This document shows positions 1-7,859 of a DNA stretch of 11,514 nt, piece after piece. The notes beneath the pieces are model-generated. The model saw nothing but the letters and a program-made list of their open reading frames with translations, ran no database searches and was not told where the DNA came from. Position 1 is the stretch's first letter. Each line of letters begins with the position of its first letter. The stretch covers positions 1-11,514 of the forward strand of contig DDIS01000087.1 of assembly GCA_002338615.1 (NCBI GenBank), written 5' to 3'. The stretch comes from Proteobacteria bacterium UBA1844 (GTDB lineage: Bacteria > Pseudomonadota > Gammaproteobacteria > Steroidobacterales > Woeseiaceae). The position numbers were made by a program, and so were the translations under genes.

Positions 1-757
1 CGGCCGCCTCCGGGCTCGGCCAAAGATCCGCAAGGCGACTTGCCGCCGTGGCCGGCGCCGGCCCCTCAGAATCGATCGTTCGATTTAAGAGCAGGTTGTA
101 GCCCGCTCTAACAACGTCGCTGGTCATCCGGATCGGTTCCTGGTCCACGCCGCCCGCGATACCCCGAATCCACGGCACACCGTTCGATCCGTTCGAGGCT
201 TCCACCGCGCCTTTGGCACTCACCGCATCGTTGCCACCGATGCCCATTTGTACTTTCCAGTCGTTGCCTTTGGACACCGTGACGAGATCCGCGTAGGGGT
301 TCTTGCCGCGCGCGAGTTCCGTCTCCATCTGCTCGCAGGATTTCGTGGCAATCGAGACGCGCTCCTCGGCGCGTAGCAAGGCGTTTTGAAAAAGATCGTA
401 CAAACCCGGATTGGCGCGCTGCAGGATGGTGGCCGGCAACGCGGCGATCGCCGCCGTGGCCGCACCGACCATCGCATCGACGAGATCGTCAGCGCCCTGG
501 GATAAATTATTCAGCGATTGACTCACGGCAATCGTCGGATCGAACTTGCCGCAACTGTAACCGAGGCCGAGCTCCACCGAACCGCCGACCACCATCTCAA
601 GCGATTCCAGATTAGCCGGTGCCGAGACCGGTTCTGCGCCGCCGATTTCGTAGTACCAGGCACTGTCTTCGGTCGGACCCTTGACCTGTCCGAGCACGAG
701 CGCCGGTACAAAGGCTGCAACGATGCAAGCGAATTTAATAGCCGTGACGATACGCAT
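1..757 (-). CDS. PFL_4711-family (TIGR03755) integrating conjugative element protein, 3' end off window
   Basis: Exported T4SS assembly protein of the PFL_4711 family, encoded in MPF-G conjugative elements next to the PFL_4710 protein and likely periplasmic or outer-envelope; its exact role is unknown. The frame is open from an ATG at 757 to the window edge, giving 252 residues without a stop. Residues 1-23 form a signal peptide (hydrophobic from FACIVAAF to the ALVLG end). Family-like blocks follow: WYYEIGG at 34-40, CGKFDP at 69-74, LPATILQRANPGLYDLFQNA at 107-126, KSCEQME at 139-145, KNPYADL at 152-158, and near 194-224 a V-P-W-I-R-G-I-A-G-G stretch followed by D-V-V-R-A-G-Y-N. Its ATG shares one base with the TGA of the upstream gene (TGATG). 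No Shine-Dalgarno sequence is visible, so translation probably depends on coupling. The C-terminal part is missing only because the window ends. Confidence 0.93.
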   Translation of the reverse strand, partial: MRIVTAIKFACIVAAFVPALVLGQVKGPTEDSAWYYEIGGAEPVSAPANLESLEMVVGGSVELGLGYSCGKFDPTIAVSQSLNNLSQGADDLVDAMVGAATAAIAALPATILQRANPGLYDLFQNALLRAEERVSIATKSCEQMETELARGKNPYADLVTVSKGNDWKVQMGIGGNDAVSAKGAVEASNGSNGVPWIRGIAGGVDQEPIRMTSDVVRAGYNLLLNRTIDSEGPAPATAASRLADLWPSPEAA

Positions 758-1818
758 CAGGGAAACGGCACTGCATCGATGCTGAAGAGGAACAACGCGC
801 CGTTGCTGGCGCAGCAACGATACGGTCGCCACAGATTCCAAACGTAATCGCCGCCCTCTGCAATCCGATCACCCCCCCAGCTCGTGGCCGACGTAATGTC
901 ATTCTCACCGAAGGCGGCACAGCTCGATTCTGCAGTCGGGCTCAGCATTTGCCATTGCCCGGTGGTGGCATCGGCTTCCGTCAGTGGGCCCGGCGGCCAG
1001 ATTTGTTGCCCCGTGTTACTAGCCGTCGAGGCCATCGAGCGATAGAGGTGCGGTTGCCGTTCCCGGGTGGCAATATCGGCCGCACGTTGTGCAATGAGGG
1101 CGGCCGCTTTCGCCTCGTCGCTTTGCACCGCCCAGCCGGTGCGCGGATGAATCGGTCCCCAGGTATACGCCGGCCAGGATCCGAGTTCGCGCCGGCCCGG
1201 AATGACGCTCGCCGGATACAGACTCTCGGGCAGATCACTGCGCCAGGCCAATGCATCGAGCGCCGACTGAAAATACGGCATCCCCGGTGTGGTGTCGCTG
1301 TGACAAATAACGTTTCCGGTCGCAAACAACGCATCGAGCGCACTCAAAGGATGACCGATCACATCGGCCTCACGAAAGATGAGATTAGTGTGCTCGCCTC
1401 CTGCAGTCCGACCGTCACTGCGATTGCCGGCGCTGTTGACGAGAAGTCCCGCCAATCGGCTCATCAATGCGGCGGCGGTGCCGCGCTGCAACGCACCGAA
1501 GCCCGCGCGGGCTTCGTTCCAGGGATTGGCGCCAAGCTCATTGAACACCGACACCACGGCATCCGGGCGGTAGTGGCCGACTTTCGGTGAGGTCGTGACG
1601 GTGCAGCCGACCACGGAACATTCGAGCCAAAAACAAACACCGACCGGTGTCCAGTGAGCGCAGCCCGGCACCGCAGCCGCGGTTCGATGGAGTATTTCGA
1701 CGGTGCTGATCGTTTGTGCGTTGAGCGGCGCCACAGCGATCAATAGCATTGGGAGTACCGCGGCTGTTCGCGCCAACGCCCGGCCGATAAAAGCGATGAC
1801 GGATGTGACCTTAGTCAT
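757..1818 (-). CDS. PFL_4710-family (TIGR03756) cysteine-rich conjugative transfer protein, TraU-like
   Basis: Exported protein of 353 residues. The PFL_4710 family resembles F-plasmid TraU and is thought to act in the periplasm in channel or pilus assembly. I chose the ATG at 1818 (MTKVTSV), not the open frame further upstream, because it gives a signal peptide (about 1-34, cleavage near PLNA-QT) and overlaps the VirB4 stop by only 8 bases. A weak GGTGAG lies upstream. Eight cysteines follow the signal peptide (53, 62, 67, 72, 172, 300, 335, 336), four of them within 20 residues (GCAHW, GVCFWLEC, GCTV), so disulfides are likely. Other family-like blocks are a GHYRPD motif at 81-86, FNELGANPW at 92-100, and WGGDRIAEGGDYVWNLWRPY at 314-333. 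The gene is complete and coupled to the next one through TGATG. The cognate disulfide isomerase often found near this gene is not in the window. Confidence 0.93.
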   Translation of the reverse strand: MTKVTSVIAFIGRALARTAAVLPMLLIAVAPLNAQTISTVEILHRTAAAVPGCAHWTPVGVCFWLECSVVGCTVTTSPKVGHYRPDAVVSVFNELGANPWNEARAGFGALQRGTAAALMSRLAGLLVNSAGNRSDGRTAGGEHTNLIFREADVIGHPLSALDALFATGNVICHSDTTPGMPYFQSALDALAWRSDLPESLYPASVIPGRRELGSWPAYTWGPIHPRTGWAVQSDEAKAAALIAQRAADIATRERQPHLYRSMASTASNTGQQIWPPGPLTEADATTGQWQMLSPTAESSCAAFGENDITSATSWGGDRIAEGGDYVWNLWRPYRCCASNGALFLFSIDAVPFP

Positions 1819-4501
1819 CGCTCGATTGCTCACCAGCGGTTTCGAGCGATGCTGCGATCGCGTAGGCCGCCTCGAGTTCCGTGCCGCCGGTTCGTGCCAT
1901 GATCGCCGCACGCTCGGCCTTTTCGTGTTTCTCGGTCATGGCCAGCGCCAGCGACAAGGGCGGTGGCACGTTTCGAAACAGCGCCTGCAGTTTGTCGGAA
2001 AGCACCACCCCCTCGACAAAGCGGCCGGGTTCCTTGCGCGTCGAGCCCAGCAAGCGGCGCTGTTCGTTGGAAAGATCCCGAAAACGCGCGATCTGGTCGA
2101 TCTCTTCTTTGGGCATCACGAGGCACAGCCACCACTCGATCATGTTCAACATGCGCCGGCTCTCGTCGGGAAAATCCTCCAGGTTCTGTGTCGCAATCCA
2201 GAACCAGGCGCCGAACTTGCGCCACATCTTGGTAATTTTGACCACGTAGCGTGCCAGGAGTGGGTTCGTGGTGATCACGTGCCCTTCGTCGGTGACGACC
2301 AGGGTTTGGCGTTCGCTGTATTGTTGGCTTTCGATGCAATGGTTGATGTGGTTCATCATCGACACGTACGCCAGGGTGAGCTGATCTTCGTAGCCTTCCC
2401 GGGCCAGGAGACCCATCTCGAGTACCGTGAGATCGGCCTCCGGCCAGGGCACGCCACCGCGATTAAACAAGCGACCGGCAAAGCCCGAGCAAAACAACGC
2501 CATGCCATCGGCCATTTCCAACGCGCGCAAACGCCGGTGCTCCGGCAGCGTTGCATCCTTGCAATGCTCACGAATCGCCGCGACCACGTCGTCGGTGATC
2601 ACCTCGCTACCGCGGCGTTGGTGCACGCGTCGTGCTGCCGTCAGGATTGCATTTCGAATCAGCAAACGATCGGCACGGGTCAGGCGCGCGTCCTCGCGCG
2701 CATCGCCGCCCGTGATCATGATGCGCGCCGCAATTTCCATTTCGCCCAGGCGATCGCGGCCGCCGGTGTCGTCATCAATCTCGTCGCTTAAGGTCGGGTC
2801 ATCCTCCGCACTCGGCACGTGCAGGGATTTGGCGAGGGCAACGGCGCCGGCAAACGGCGGCAAACTGACGTCGCTGTTCGCCGTCACGGCGACCAAATTG
2901 ACGCTCAGTCCCAGTTTCCGGCAGTGCTCAGCAAACAAGGTGAAGGAGCCGCCGACCTCGATCAGAAACACGCGCGGTCGATGGACCGCGATCATTTGCT
3001 GCAGCATATAAATAAGGAGTGCCGATTTGCCGGCACCGGTCGGTCCTAGCACCAGCAAATGGGCGTTCTTTTTCCGGTCGTCGCGGCTCAGGGGATCGAA
3101 CACCAGCGGCTCCGCTCCTCGATTGAAAAACACGAGACCGGGACTCCTCGTGCCTCGCGAGCGGCCGTACACCGGCAACAGGTTTGCCGCGTGTGCGGCA
3201 AACAGCCAGCGCGAGCGGCGCGTGAGTCGATCGAGCGCCGGATCGTAGGCCATCGGTAAGTGCCGAAGGTAGGCATTCACGGCGAGCGGATCGGCCGCAT
3301 CGCTGATCGGCTGCAGACCGTTCGCCAGCATCTGCGCTTTGAGCCGTTGCGTGTGGGCATCGAGTTCCGCAAGGGTCGACCCGCGCAGATAAAATACCAG
3401 GCTCGCCGGATAAATCTTCTCGCCGGTACCCATTCGATGCAGCACCTGATCCGCCTCTTCCAACGTCACGCTGGCCGCCACGCTGTCGCCGCGCGCCGCG
3501 TGGCGCACGCGACCGATAGCACCCTGCACGCTGTCCTGCGGCAGGATCGTGACCGTCATTGCAAGCACCGTGCCCGCTGGTAACTGGTCAAAGAGCGCCA
3601 CGTACCGATCGCCGACGCGCCGTTCGGCGCTGAAGTGACCGATGGAGGGCGCGCGACGCCATTGCTGCACGCTCACCACGCGTTGTGGCTGATCGTCGAA
3701 CCACCAGCTGCCCGTAGCCAGGTCCGAGACCGGCCGCCCCGGCACCAGGAGTTCGGCAAAATCCCGACCGTAGGGCAAGGAGGTATCGCCAGGGTATTGC
3801 CAGGCGTCACAGGCTCGATCGGATTGCCGCTGCTGCCCGGAGAACCACGGCGACAACCACGCGTGCACGGCTTCGGCATCCAACTGAATGGCGTGCACGT
3901 CGGCGGCCGCTAGTCCCTCGATGAACCGCAGCACCACCTCCGCCAGTTCCGACTGAATCGTCACCGGATCGGCCCGTCGTGATTCGCGCGGCAAGCGTCG
4001 ATAGAGCGCGGCGCGCACGCGACGGATCTGGCCTTGCCAAACGCTGCCGTTGATACCCGTGTCTTTGAAAGTCCCGTTTGGCTGCGACAGTCGACGGAGG
4101 TGTTGCTGCATTTGCTCAAGGTGCGCTTGCGTAAAGCGATCGTGCCGACGCGCGAGCGGCATATAATCGATCAGCTCGCTTAGCAGTGGCTCGAGGCTCG
4201 GCTCATCCTGCAAGTACACTTGCAGCACCCAGGGGCCGCGGTCCTGCTCCGGAATACTGTCACTGATCGCCGCCTGTACGCGTTCCTGCAATGCGGCGAG
4301 GGCCTCCGCACTGAACGCTTCGGTACCGACCGCGCGCAGCTCCAGAAACGCGCCGACACTGACGCCGTCTTCGAGCACGAACGATTGGGTTTGGGGCTCG
4401 TAATCGGTCCAGGGTAACAAGTCGGTGAACGACGGAGGCATCGTGTAGCAAGCCTTTGCGTCCACGACGCGAGGCGCTCGACGCAATGCTCGAGGGCTCA
4501 T
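1811..4501 (-). CDS. Conjugative transfer ATPase, PFL_4706 family (TIGR03744), VirB4/TraC type
   Basis: Cytoplasmic or inner-membrane-associated ATPase of the T4SS, 896 residues, the usual size for this family. It powers pilus and channel assembly. The N-terminal TraC/VirB4 domain starts near LLPWTDYEP (28-36) and EDGVSVGAFLEL (44-55). Walker A is GPTGAGKS at 486-493, preceded by HLLVLG. Walker B is TLVVTDEGH with D738 and E739. A family-typical acidic stretch followed by RDRLGEMEIAARIMITGGD lies between them, and a motif IATQNLEDFPDES follows Walker B, typical of the RecA-like C-terminal domain. The ATG at 4501 forms an ATGA overlap with the lipoprotein stop, which favours this start. A second ATG at 4441 (MPPSFTDLLPW) lies 20 codons in and also fits the family N terminus, so the exact start is uncertain. 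No key catalytic residue is missing. Confidence 0.96.
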   Translation of the reverse strand: MSPRALRRAPRVVDAKACYTMPPSFTDLLPWTDYEPQTQSFVLEDGVSVGAFLELRAVGTEAFSAEALAALQERVQAAISDSIPEQDRGPWVLQVYLQDEPSLEPLLSELIDYMPLARRHDRFTQAHLEQMQQHLRRLSQPNGTFKDTGINGSVWQGQIRRVRAALYRRLPRESRRADPVTIQSELAEVVLRFIEGLAAADVHAIQLDAEAVHAWLSPWFSGQQRQSDRACDAWQYPGDTSLPYGRDFAELLVPGRPVSDLATGSWWFDDQPQRVVSVQQWRRAPSIGHFSAERRVGDRYVALFDQLPAGTVLAMTVTILPQDSVQGAIGRVRHAARGDSVAASVTLEEADQVLHRMGTGEKIYPASLVFYLRGSTLAELDAHTQRLKAQMLANGLQPISDAADPLAVNAYLRHLPMAYDPALDRLTRRSRWLFAAHAANLLPVYGRSRGTRSPGLVFFNRGAEPLVFDPLSRDDRKKNAHLLVLGPTGAGKSALLIYMLQQMIAVHRPRVFLIEVGGSFTLFAEHCRKLGLSVNLVAVTANSDVSLPPFAGAVALAKSLHVPSAEDDPTLSDEIDDDTGGRDRLGEMEIAARIMITGGDAREDARLTRADRLLIRNAILTAARRVHQRRGSEVITDDVVAAIREHCKDATLPEHRRLRALEMADGMALFCSGFAGRLFNRGGVPWPEADLTVLEMGLLAREGYEDQLTLAYVSMMNHINHCIESQQYSERQTLVVTDEGHVITTNPLLARYVVKITKMWRKFGAWFWIATQNLEDFPDESRRMLNMIEWWLCLVMPKEEIDQIARFRDLSNEQRRLLGSTRKEPGRFVEGVVLSDKLQALFRNVPPPLSLALAMTEKHEKAERAAIMARTGGTELEAAYAIAASLETAGEQSSDD

Positions 4502-4866
4502 CGGGGCACGACCGGCTCACCCGCGCGCGCGTATTCAATGCGCGGGTACAGCGGAAACACGGTGTAGTAACCGGGTATCGGCACTTGCTCTCGGCTCGCG
4601 AGGTGCGGAAAGACATAGAGATGCAAGCTTGGGTTGTAGAGCCTGGAAAAACGGCGTTCTGTGCGCTGAACGGCGACCGGTTTTTGATCCCGAGTGACGG
4701 TGGGCATTGCCCGTTTTACAGAAATGTCGGTGTTCATTGAGCTGCGATGCCCGTCGTAAATCTCACGAATGGTCGGCCCTTCCGGCGCCAAGGGCGACTC
4801 CGTGCTGCAGGCGATGAGCCCGCTAATCAAGCTCAGGATAAGAACGAGCGTCGTTATGACGTTCAT
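4498..4866 (-). CDS. Conjugative transfer region lipoprotein (TIGR03751 family), VirB7/TraV-like
   Basis: Small lipoprotein of 122 residues, probably anchored in the outer membrane as part of the core complex, where VirB7 or TraV act in other systems. The first 20 residues form a lipoprotein signal: hydrophobic core TTLVLILSLISG, then lipobox LIAC with C20 as the lipidated residue. The mature part carries the family pattern IREIYDGH (33-40), LHLYVFPHL (81-89), and PIPGYYTVFPLYPRIEYA (96-113) followed by GE. The start is supported by GGAG eight bases upstream of the ATG. The gene overlaps the 3' end of the PFL_4705 gene by 44 bases in another frame and ends in an ATGA overlap with the ATPase gene. 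The assignment rests on lipobox, C-terminal pattern and position between the TraB-like and VirB4-like genes. The equivalence to VirB7/TraV is inferred. Confidence 0.92.
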   Translation of the reverse strand: MNVITTLVLILSLISGLIACSTESPLAPEGPTIREIYDGHRSSMNTDISVKRAMPTVTRDQKPVAVQRTERRFSRLYNPSLHLYVFPHLASREQVPIPGYYTVFPLYPRIEYARAGEPVVPR

Positions 4867-6148
4867 GCGTCAATCTCCGTCCAAGGGGTAAGTAGTCGAT
4901 CGGGATTTCGCGATCGACGTGCAAGGCGAGTGTTTGGCCGGCCGGCACGAACACGGCATCAAAGTTTTGTGCCTGGTGTTCATCGAGCCAGTCAGCAATT
5001 TCCTGGGCGCCGCCAGCCACGCTCTTACCGAGCATGAAGCGCGCGATGTCGCCATTGACCCGATCGGTGACCGTGCCGGCGGTACCAATGACCGATGTTG
5101 TTTCCGCCGCGGCCGCGGCTTGTGCACCGGCTGCGGCGACTTGCACGGCGATGCGTTGTTTCAGGTACTCCGGTGCATTGGTTTTACGGCTCCCGGCCAC
5201 GCACGGAATGCCCCGGTCATCGGAAATCCAGCCGAGCGGTCGGTCGTCGCCGTCATCAAGGGTCTGGCGTGTATCGCTCGACACCGTGCGCACGGTGCCA
5301 TCGTCAAACACGAAGGTCACGGAATGCACACGCCCGGTGACGCAGCCCAGCGTCCAGTCACCGAACGCCGTGCCGCTCCAGATCATTCCGGACACGCCGG
5401 GCACGCGATGGCCGTTGGCGGCGAGGTTGTCGCTGCCCGTGATGAGCTTGAACGGCATGGGATCCTGTACCTGGCCGTCGCGCGGCACCCGGCCCACCAA
5501 CGCGGTGAGCGCTGTCGCGCCGAGCAAGGTGGCGTTCCGCGGTATTGTGTACACCGGCCAAGCCGGCGCATCCATCGTTGTGCTATCGGTTCGCTGATCG
5601 AGACGCGCCAGGCTCGCAATCGACGTGCCGGCGTCTCGTTCGCGATCGATCGGGGCAATCCAGTGCCAGTCATCGCTTGCGTTTTCACCCGGCAGCAACC
5701 CAAATCCGACCGGCAGTCCGTCGCCTTCCCTATTCGTGGATGCGAGATCGCGATCCAGGGTTTCCAGGCGACGCGTCAGTGCGTCGAGTCGCGTCGATTG
5801 CTCGCGCGTGCTTGTCGCGTCACGTTCGCGCTGCGCCTTGAGTGCGTCAGCAATCTGCCGCTCGGTCACCGCGTTCGTGTTCCTTGCGGTCTTCGCCAGA
5901 CGTTGATTGTCGTTCATCAACGCCTCGTTCTCGCGGCGCAGATTTTTAAGCTCTGCGGTCATGCCCGCGACGTTCGCCGTCAGGGTGCGGATGGTATCCG
6001 CCGGTGAGTCCGCATCCGGGCGCGGCACGCTCGGTACGGTCGTCATCAAAGGCGATGCTTTCCTCGAATCACAACCACGCACCATGACGAGCACCGTGAC
6101 CGCAATGAATGCCAGGGCAAGCATCGGTAGCAGGCGATTAGCGCGCAT
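4823..6148 (-). CDS. PFL_4705-family (TIGR03752) protein, TraB/VirB10-like envelope scaffold
   Basis: Inner-membrane-anchored, envelope-spanning core protein of 441 residues. The start at ATG 6148 (MRANRLLPM) is set by a strong GGGAGG nine bases upstream; the longer open frame to 6298 lies inside the upstream gene and lacks support. Layout: one transmembrane helix at about 5-23; a Pro-rich linker near 37-50; a coiled coil at about 52-136 (TAELKNLRRENEALMNDNQRL, then a second segment TRLDALTRRLETLDRDL); and a C-terminal domain with the family signature VYTIPRNATLLG (199-210), TALVGRVP (215-222), DPMPFKLITGSDNLAANG (229-246), GMIWSGTAFGDWTLGCV (254-270) and TFVFDDGT (278-285). Cys 269 and 316 sit in conserved-looking positions. 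An Ala-rich stretch lies at 337-349. The gene overlaps the upstream gene by 11 bases and the lipoprotein gene by 44. Similarity to TraB/VirB10 is by topology and family knowledge. Confidence 0.94.
   Translation of the reverse strand: MRANRLLPMLALAFIAVTVLVMVRGCDSRKASPLMTTVPSVPRPDADSPADTIRTLTANVAGMTAELKNLRRENEALMNDNQRLAKTARNTNAVTERQIADALKAQRERDATSTREQSTRLDALTRRLETLDRDLASTNREGDGLPVGFGLLPGENASDDWHWIAPIDRERDAGTSIASLARLDQRTDSTTMDAPAWPVYTIPRNATLLGATALTALVGRVPRDGQVQDPMPFKLITGSDNLAANGHRVPGVSGMIWSGTAFGDWTLGCVTGRVHSVTFVFDDGTVRTVSSDTRQTLDDGDDRPLGWISDDRGIPCVAGSRKTNAPEYLKQRIAVQVAAAGAQAAAAAETTSVIGTAGTVTDRVNGDIARFMLGKSVAGGAQEIADWLDEHQAQNFDAVFVPAGQTLALHVDREIPIDYLPLGRRLTHERHNDARSYPELD
4875..4878 (-). promoter_or_regulatory. 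Ribosome binding site for the lipoprotein gene
   Basis: The minus strand reads GGAG (within GGACGGAG) eight bases before the ATG at 4866. It is embedded in the 3' end of the PFL_4705-type gene and suggests the lipoprotein has its own initiation, not only coupling. Confidence 0.7.
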
Positions 6149-6881
6149 CGTTGACAACCTCCCGGCGCTCATCGAACGGCGACTGGGTAACCAGGTAGAT
6201 GACGGCGCTGTCCGCATCGCTACCTGTCCCCTGCAATCGGAATTGCATGAACGCGGCGCCCAACCAATCCCCGCGCAACAACCTGGCATCGAGCACAATC
6301 GCGTGTGAATTCAGATTTTGGACCTCAACGGCCGTCACAAAGTGACGTTGGAATCGCCATTGTCCAATCGGCGTGGCACGCGTCTTTGCGATCGCAATCA
6401 GTTCAATGGGCTCGCGCCGCACCGGCTCGCGCACAAAACCGCTCGGCAATTGGCTCAGCCGCGCCGGTGCAAACAGCTGCGCAGCGGCGGCACGAACGAG
6501 CGATACATACGGTGCCTGGGCCGAATCCGACAGCGCGTTGGTATCGCGCTCAATGGTGATACTCGCCTGTTCGCGCTCGCCTTTTTCGGCCGACACGTTT
6601 AATAACCAACTGTTGTCCGAATCCAGCTCGCGCACCAGGACGCGCGTCGGCGGGAACGGCGCCCTGGCTAACCAATAGCTGGAGCGTCGCAGGTTTTGCA
6701 CGGTGAGTACCCCGTTCAGCGCATCGGGCATCGCAATTTCAACGGCAGCGGGCCAATCGATGCGACGCTCCGCACCCACGTTGAGTGTGACCGCGAGCGG
6801 CTCCGCAACACCGTCAAGCCCCTGCCCGCTTGCGCTGACGACAGTAAGGCACGCGAGCACGATGACTACCCACCGCGTCAT
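6138..6881 (-). CDS. PFL_4704-family (TIGR03749, DUF3438) protein, TraK-like
   Basis: Exported protein of 247 residues, probably a periplasmic or outer-membrane-associated core component comparable in place to TraK/VirB9. A signal peptide spans about 1-19 (WVVIVLACLTVVSASG). The mature part is predicted to be beta-rich, with family-like segments RRIDWPAAVEIAMPDALNG (39-57), LTVQNLRRSSYWLARAPFPP (59-78), VLVREL, and SWLLNVSAEKGER, then a C-terminal half with RRLARLSQLP-like and WRFQRHFVTAVEVQNLNSH segments. The ATG forms an ATGA overlap with the upstream stop, and GAGGGA lies eight bases before it, so the start is well supported. Its 3' end overlaps the PFL_4705-type gene by 11 bases. The family has no known enzymatic activity. 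The structural role is inferred from gene order and exported nature. Confidence 0.9.
   Translation of the reverse strand: MTRWVVIVLACLTVVSASGQGLDGVAEPLAVTLNVGAERRIDWPAAVEIAMPDALNGVLTVQNLRRSSYWLARAPFPPTRVLVRELDSDNSWLLNVSAEKGEREQASITIERDTNALSDSAQAPYVSLVRAAAAQLFAPARLSQLPSGFVREPVRREPIELIAIAKTRATPIGQWRFQRHFVTAVEVQNLNSHAIVLDARLLRGDWLGAAFMQFRLQGTGSDADSAVIYLVTQSPFDERREVVNDAR
6158..6163 (-). promoter_or_regulatory. Ribosome binding site for the PFL_4705-type gene
   Basis: The minus strand reads GGGAGG nine bases before the ATG at 6148. It is the clearest Shine-Dalgarno sequence in the window and decides the start of this gene against in-frame upstream codons. It lies inside the coding sequence of the upstream gene. 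Confidence 0.8.
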
Positions 6882-7510
6882 TCAACCCGTCCCTCGGCGT
6901 CATCCAGTCGCCCAGGTCCCGGCGCTTCAAAGCCATCGAGCGCCAGTCCCCAGGGATTGAGCTCCGCATCGACGTTCAAACGCACGATACGCAGCGGATA
7001 GCGAATGCGCGCGACCTTGACCGTCATACCGCGCACGGTTTCCGTCAGTTGCACATCAAGCGTCACCTGCCAGGAACCGTAGCCAAGGGCGCGGACCGCC
7101 TGTTCGGGTGATTGCGGCTCAGCCTCGACGCTTCTGGTGCGATTGACGAGTTCACCGCGTTCGCCTTTTCGTGCAAGATCCGCCAACAATTGCTCGCGAT
7201 AACGCGGCGTGAGGTACGGAGATAGGCGGAAGATGGCCGCGCCGTAATCCACCGCACCGTTCTCCGGCCAACGATTGAGTTGCTGAAAGAGGTACACCGC
7301 AAAGCCGTACACGTTCGCGGGATGTATGTCGGTAACACCCATGACAGCGCCTTGCCGCAAGTCGGGCGGAATATGCACCGTGAGCTTCGAGGGTGCCATC
7401 GCCCACCCCCAGGCGAGCCCGCCAATCGTCAGTGACAATAAGCCGATCACGATCCACAAGGAGCGAACGTGGGCGCGCACGCTGTCAATCTCGAAACGGT
7501 AACGGCTCAT
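6878..7510 (-). CDS. PFL_4703-family (TIGR03746, DUF2895) inner-membrane protein
   Basis: Bitopic inner-membrane protein of 210 residues. A short basic cytoplasmic N terminus (MSRYRFEIDSVRAHVRS) is followed by one transmembrane helix at about 19-37 (WIVIGLLSLTIGGLAWGWA) and a periplasmic domain beginning with the family hallmark VHIPPDLRQGA (45-55) and then NVYGFAVYLFQQLNRWPENG (66-85). The topology resembles TraE/VirB8-type T4SS assembly proteins; that comparison is inference. An alternative GTG lies two codons upstream at 7516, but the ATG at 7510 with GGGA seven bases before it is preferred. The 5' end overlaps the upstream TIGR03750 gene by 26 bases. The 3' end shares ATGA with the TraK-like gene. 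Confidence 0.92.
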   Translation of the reverse strand: MSRYRFEIDSVRAHVRSLWIVIGLLSLTIGGLAWGWAMAPSKLTVHIPPDLRQGAVMGVTDIHPANVYGFAVYLFQQLNRWPENGAVDYGAAIFRLSPYLTPRYREQLLADLARKGERGELVNRTRSVEAEPQSPEQAVRALGYGSWQVTLDVQLTETVRGMTVKVARIRYPLRIVRLNVDAELNPWGLALDGFEAPGPGRLDDAEGRVE

Positions 7511-7859
7511 GCGCACGTCCCAGATCCCAAAGGCCGCTGCGCCGTACGATCGGTGCGCGTCGAAGTCCGCGATCGTGCAACCAGACGCGGACCGCGAGTT
7601 GGTAATAGCCCTCCGGGCGATTGCGTTTTAAGCGCTGCAAGACAGTGGATGCGATAAGAATCGTGCTGACGGCGCCGACACCGATCAGCCCTAAGGTCAT
7701 TGGCAATGCGTGAAATAGCCACGCGACGAAGAAGCCAAGCGGTACCCACGCGCCGAGTGAAAGGAATGCCAATGCGATCAATTCACTCGAGGTGCAGCCC
7801 TTGAAAATCGGTGGCTCCGCGTTCAGGTGTTCCGGCAACAGCTCGGGATGCGCCGACAT
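7485..7859 (-). CDS. TIGR03750/DUF3487 conjugal transfer membrane protein
   Basis: Inner-membrane protein of 124 residues. The N terminus carries the family motif LNAEPPIFKGCTSSEL at 12-27, followed by two transmembrane helices at about 28-49 and 53-72, then a basic cytoplasmic segment RLKRNRPEGYYQLAVRVWL (75-93) and a terminal SGLWDLGR (108-115), both typical of the family. Size, topology and place after a pilin-like gene recall the VirB3/TraL proteins, which link pilin to the ATPase; that parallel is inferred. The ATG directly follows the TAA of the preceding gene (TAAATG) and no Shine-Dalgarno sequence is seen, so translation is probably coupled. Its 3' end overlaps the PFL_4703-type gene. 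Confidence 0.92.
   Translation of the reverse strand: MSAHPELLPEHLNAEPPIFKGCTSSELIALAFLSLGAWVPLGFFVAWLFHALPMTLGLIGVGAVSTILIASTVLQRLKRNRPEGYYQLAVRVWLHDRGLRRAPIVRRSGLWDLGRAHEPLPFRD

Noticed and set aside
949..1590. Plus-strand open frame of 213 codons antisense to the PFL_4710 gene
   Set aside because: Same reasons: the minus-strand product has a signal peptide and conserved cysteines, while this frame has no recognisable feature.
1703..2791. Plus-strand open frame of 362 codons antisense to the VirB4-type gene
   Set aside because: It lies opposite a gene with intact Walker motifs and strong family match. Its translation is rich in His, Arg and Gln with no recognisable domain. Long antisense frames are common in GC-rich coding DNA.
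4919..6007. Plus-strand open frame of 362 codons antisense to the PFL_4705-type gene
   Set aside because: It is a shadow of a well-supported gene; composition is Arg/His/Gly-rich and no family pattern, signal or ribosome site was seen.
6149..6298. 50-codon N-terminal extension of the PFL_4705-type gene
   Set aside because: The extension lies inside the TraK-like gene and has no ribosome site, whereas ATG 6148 has GGGAGG at ideal spacing and begins just before the transmembrane helix.
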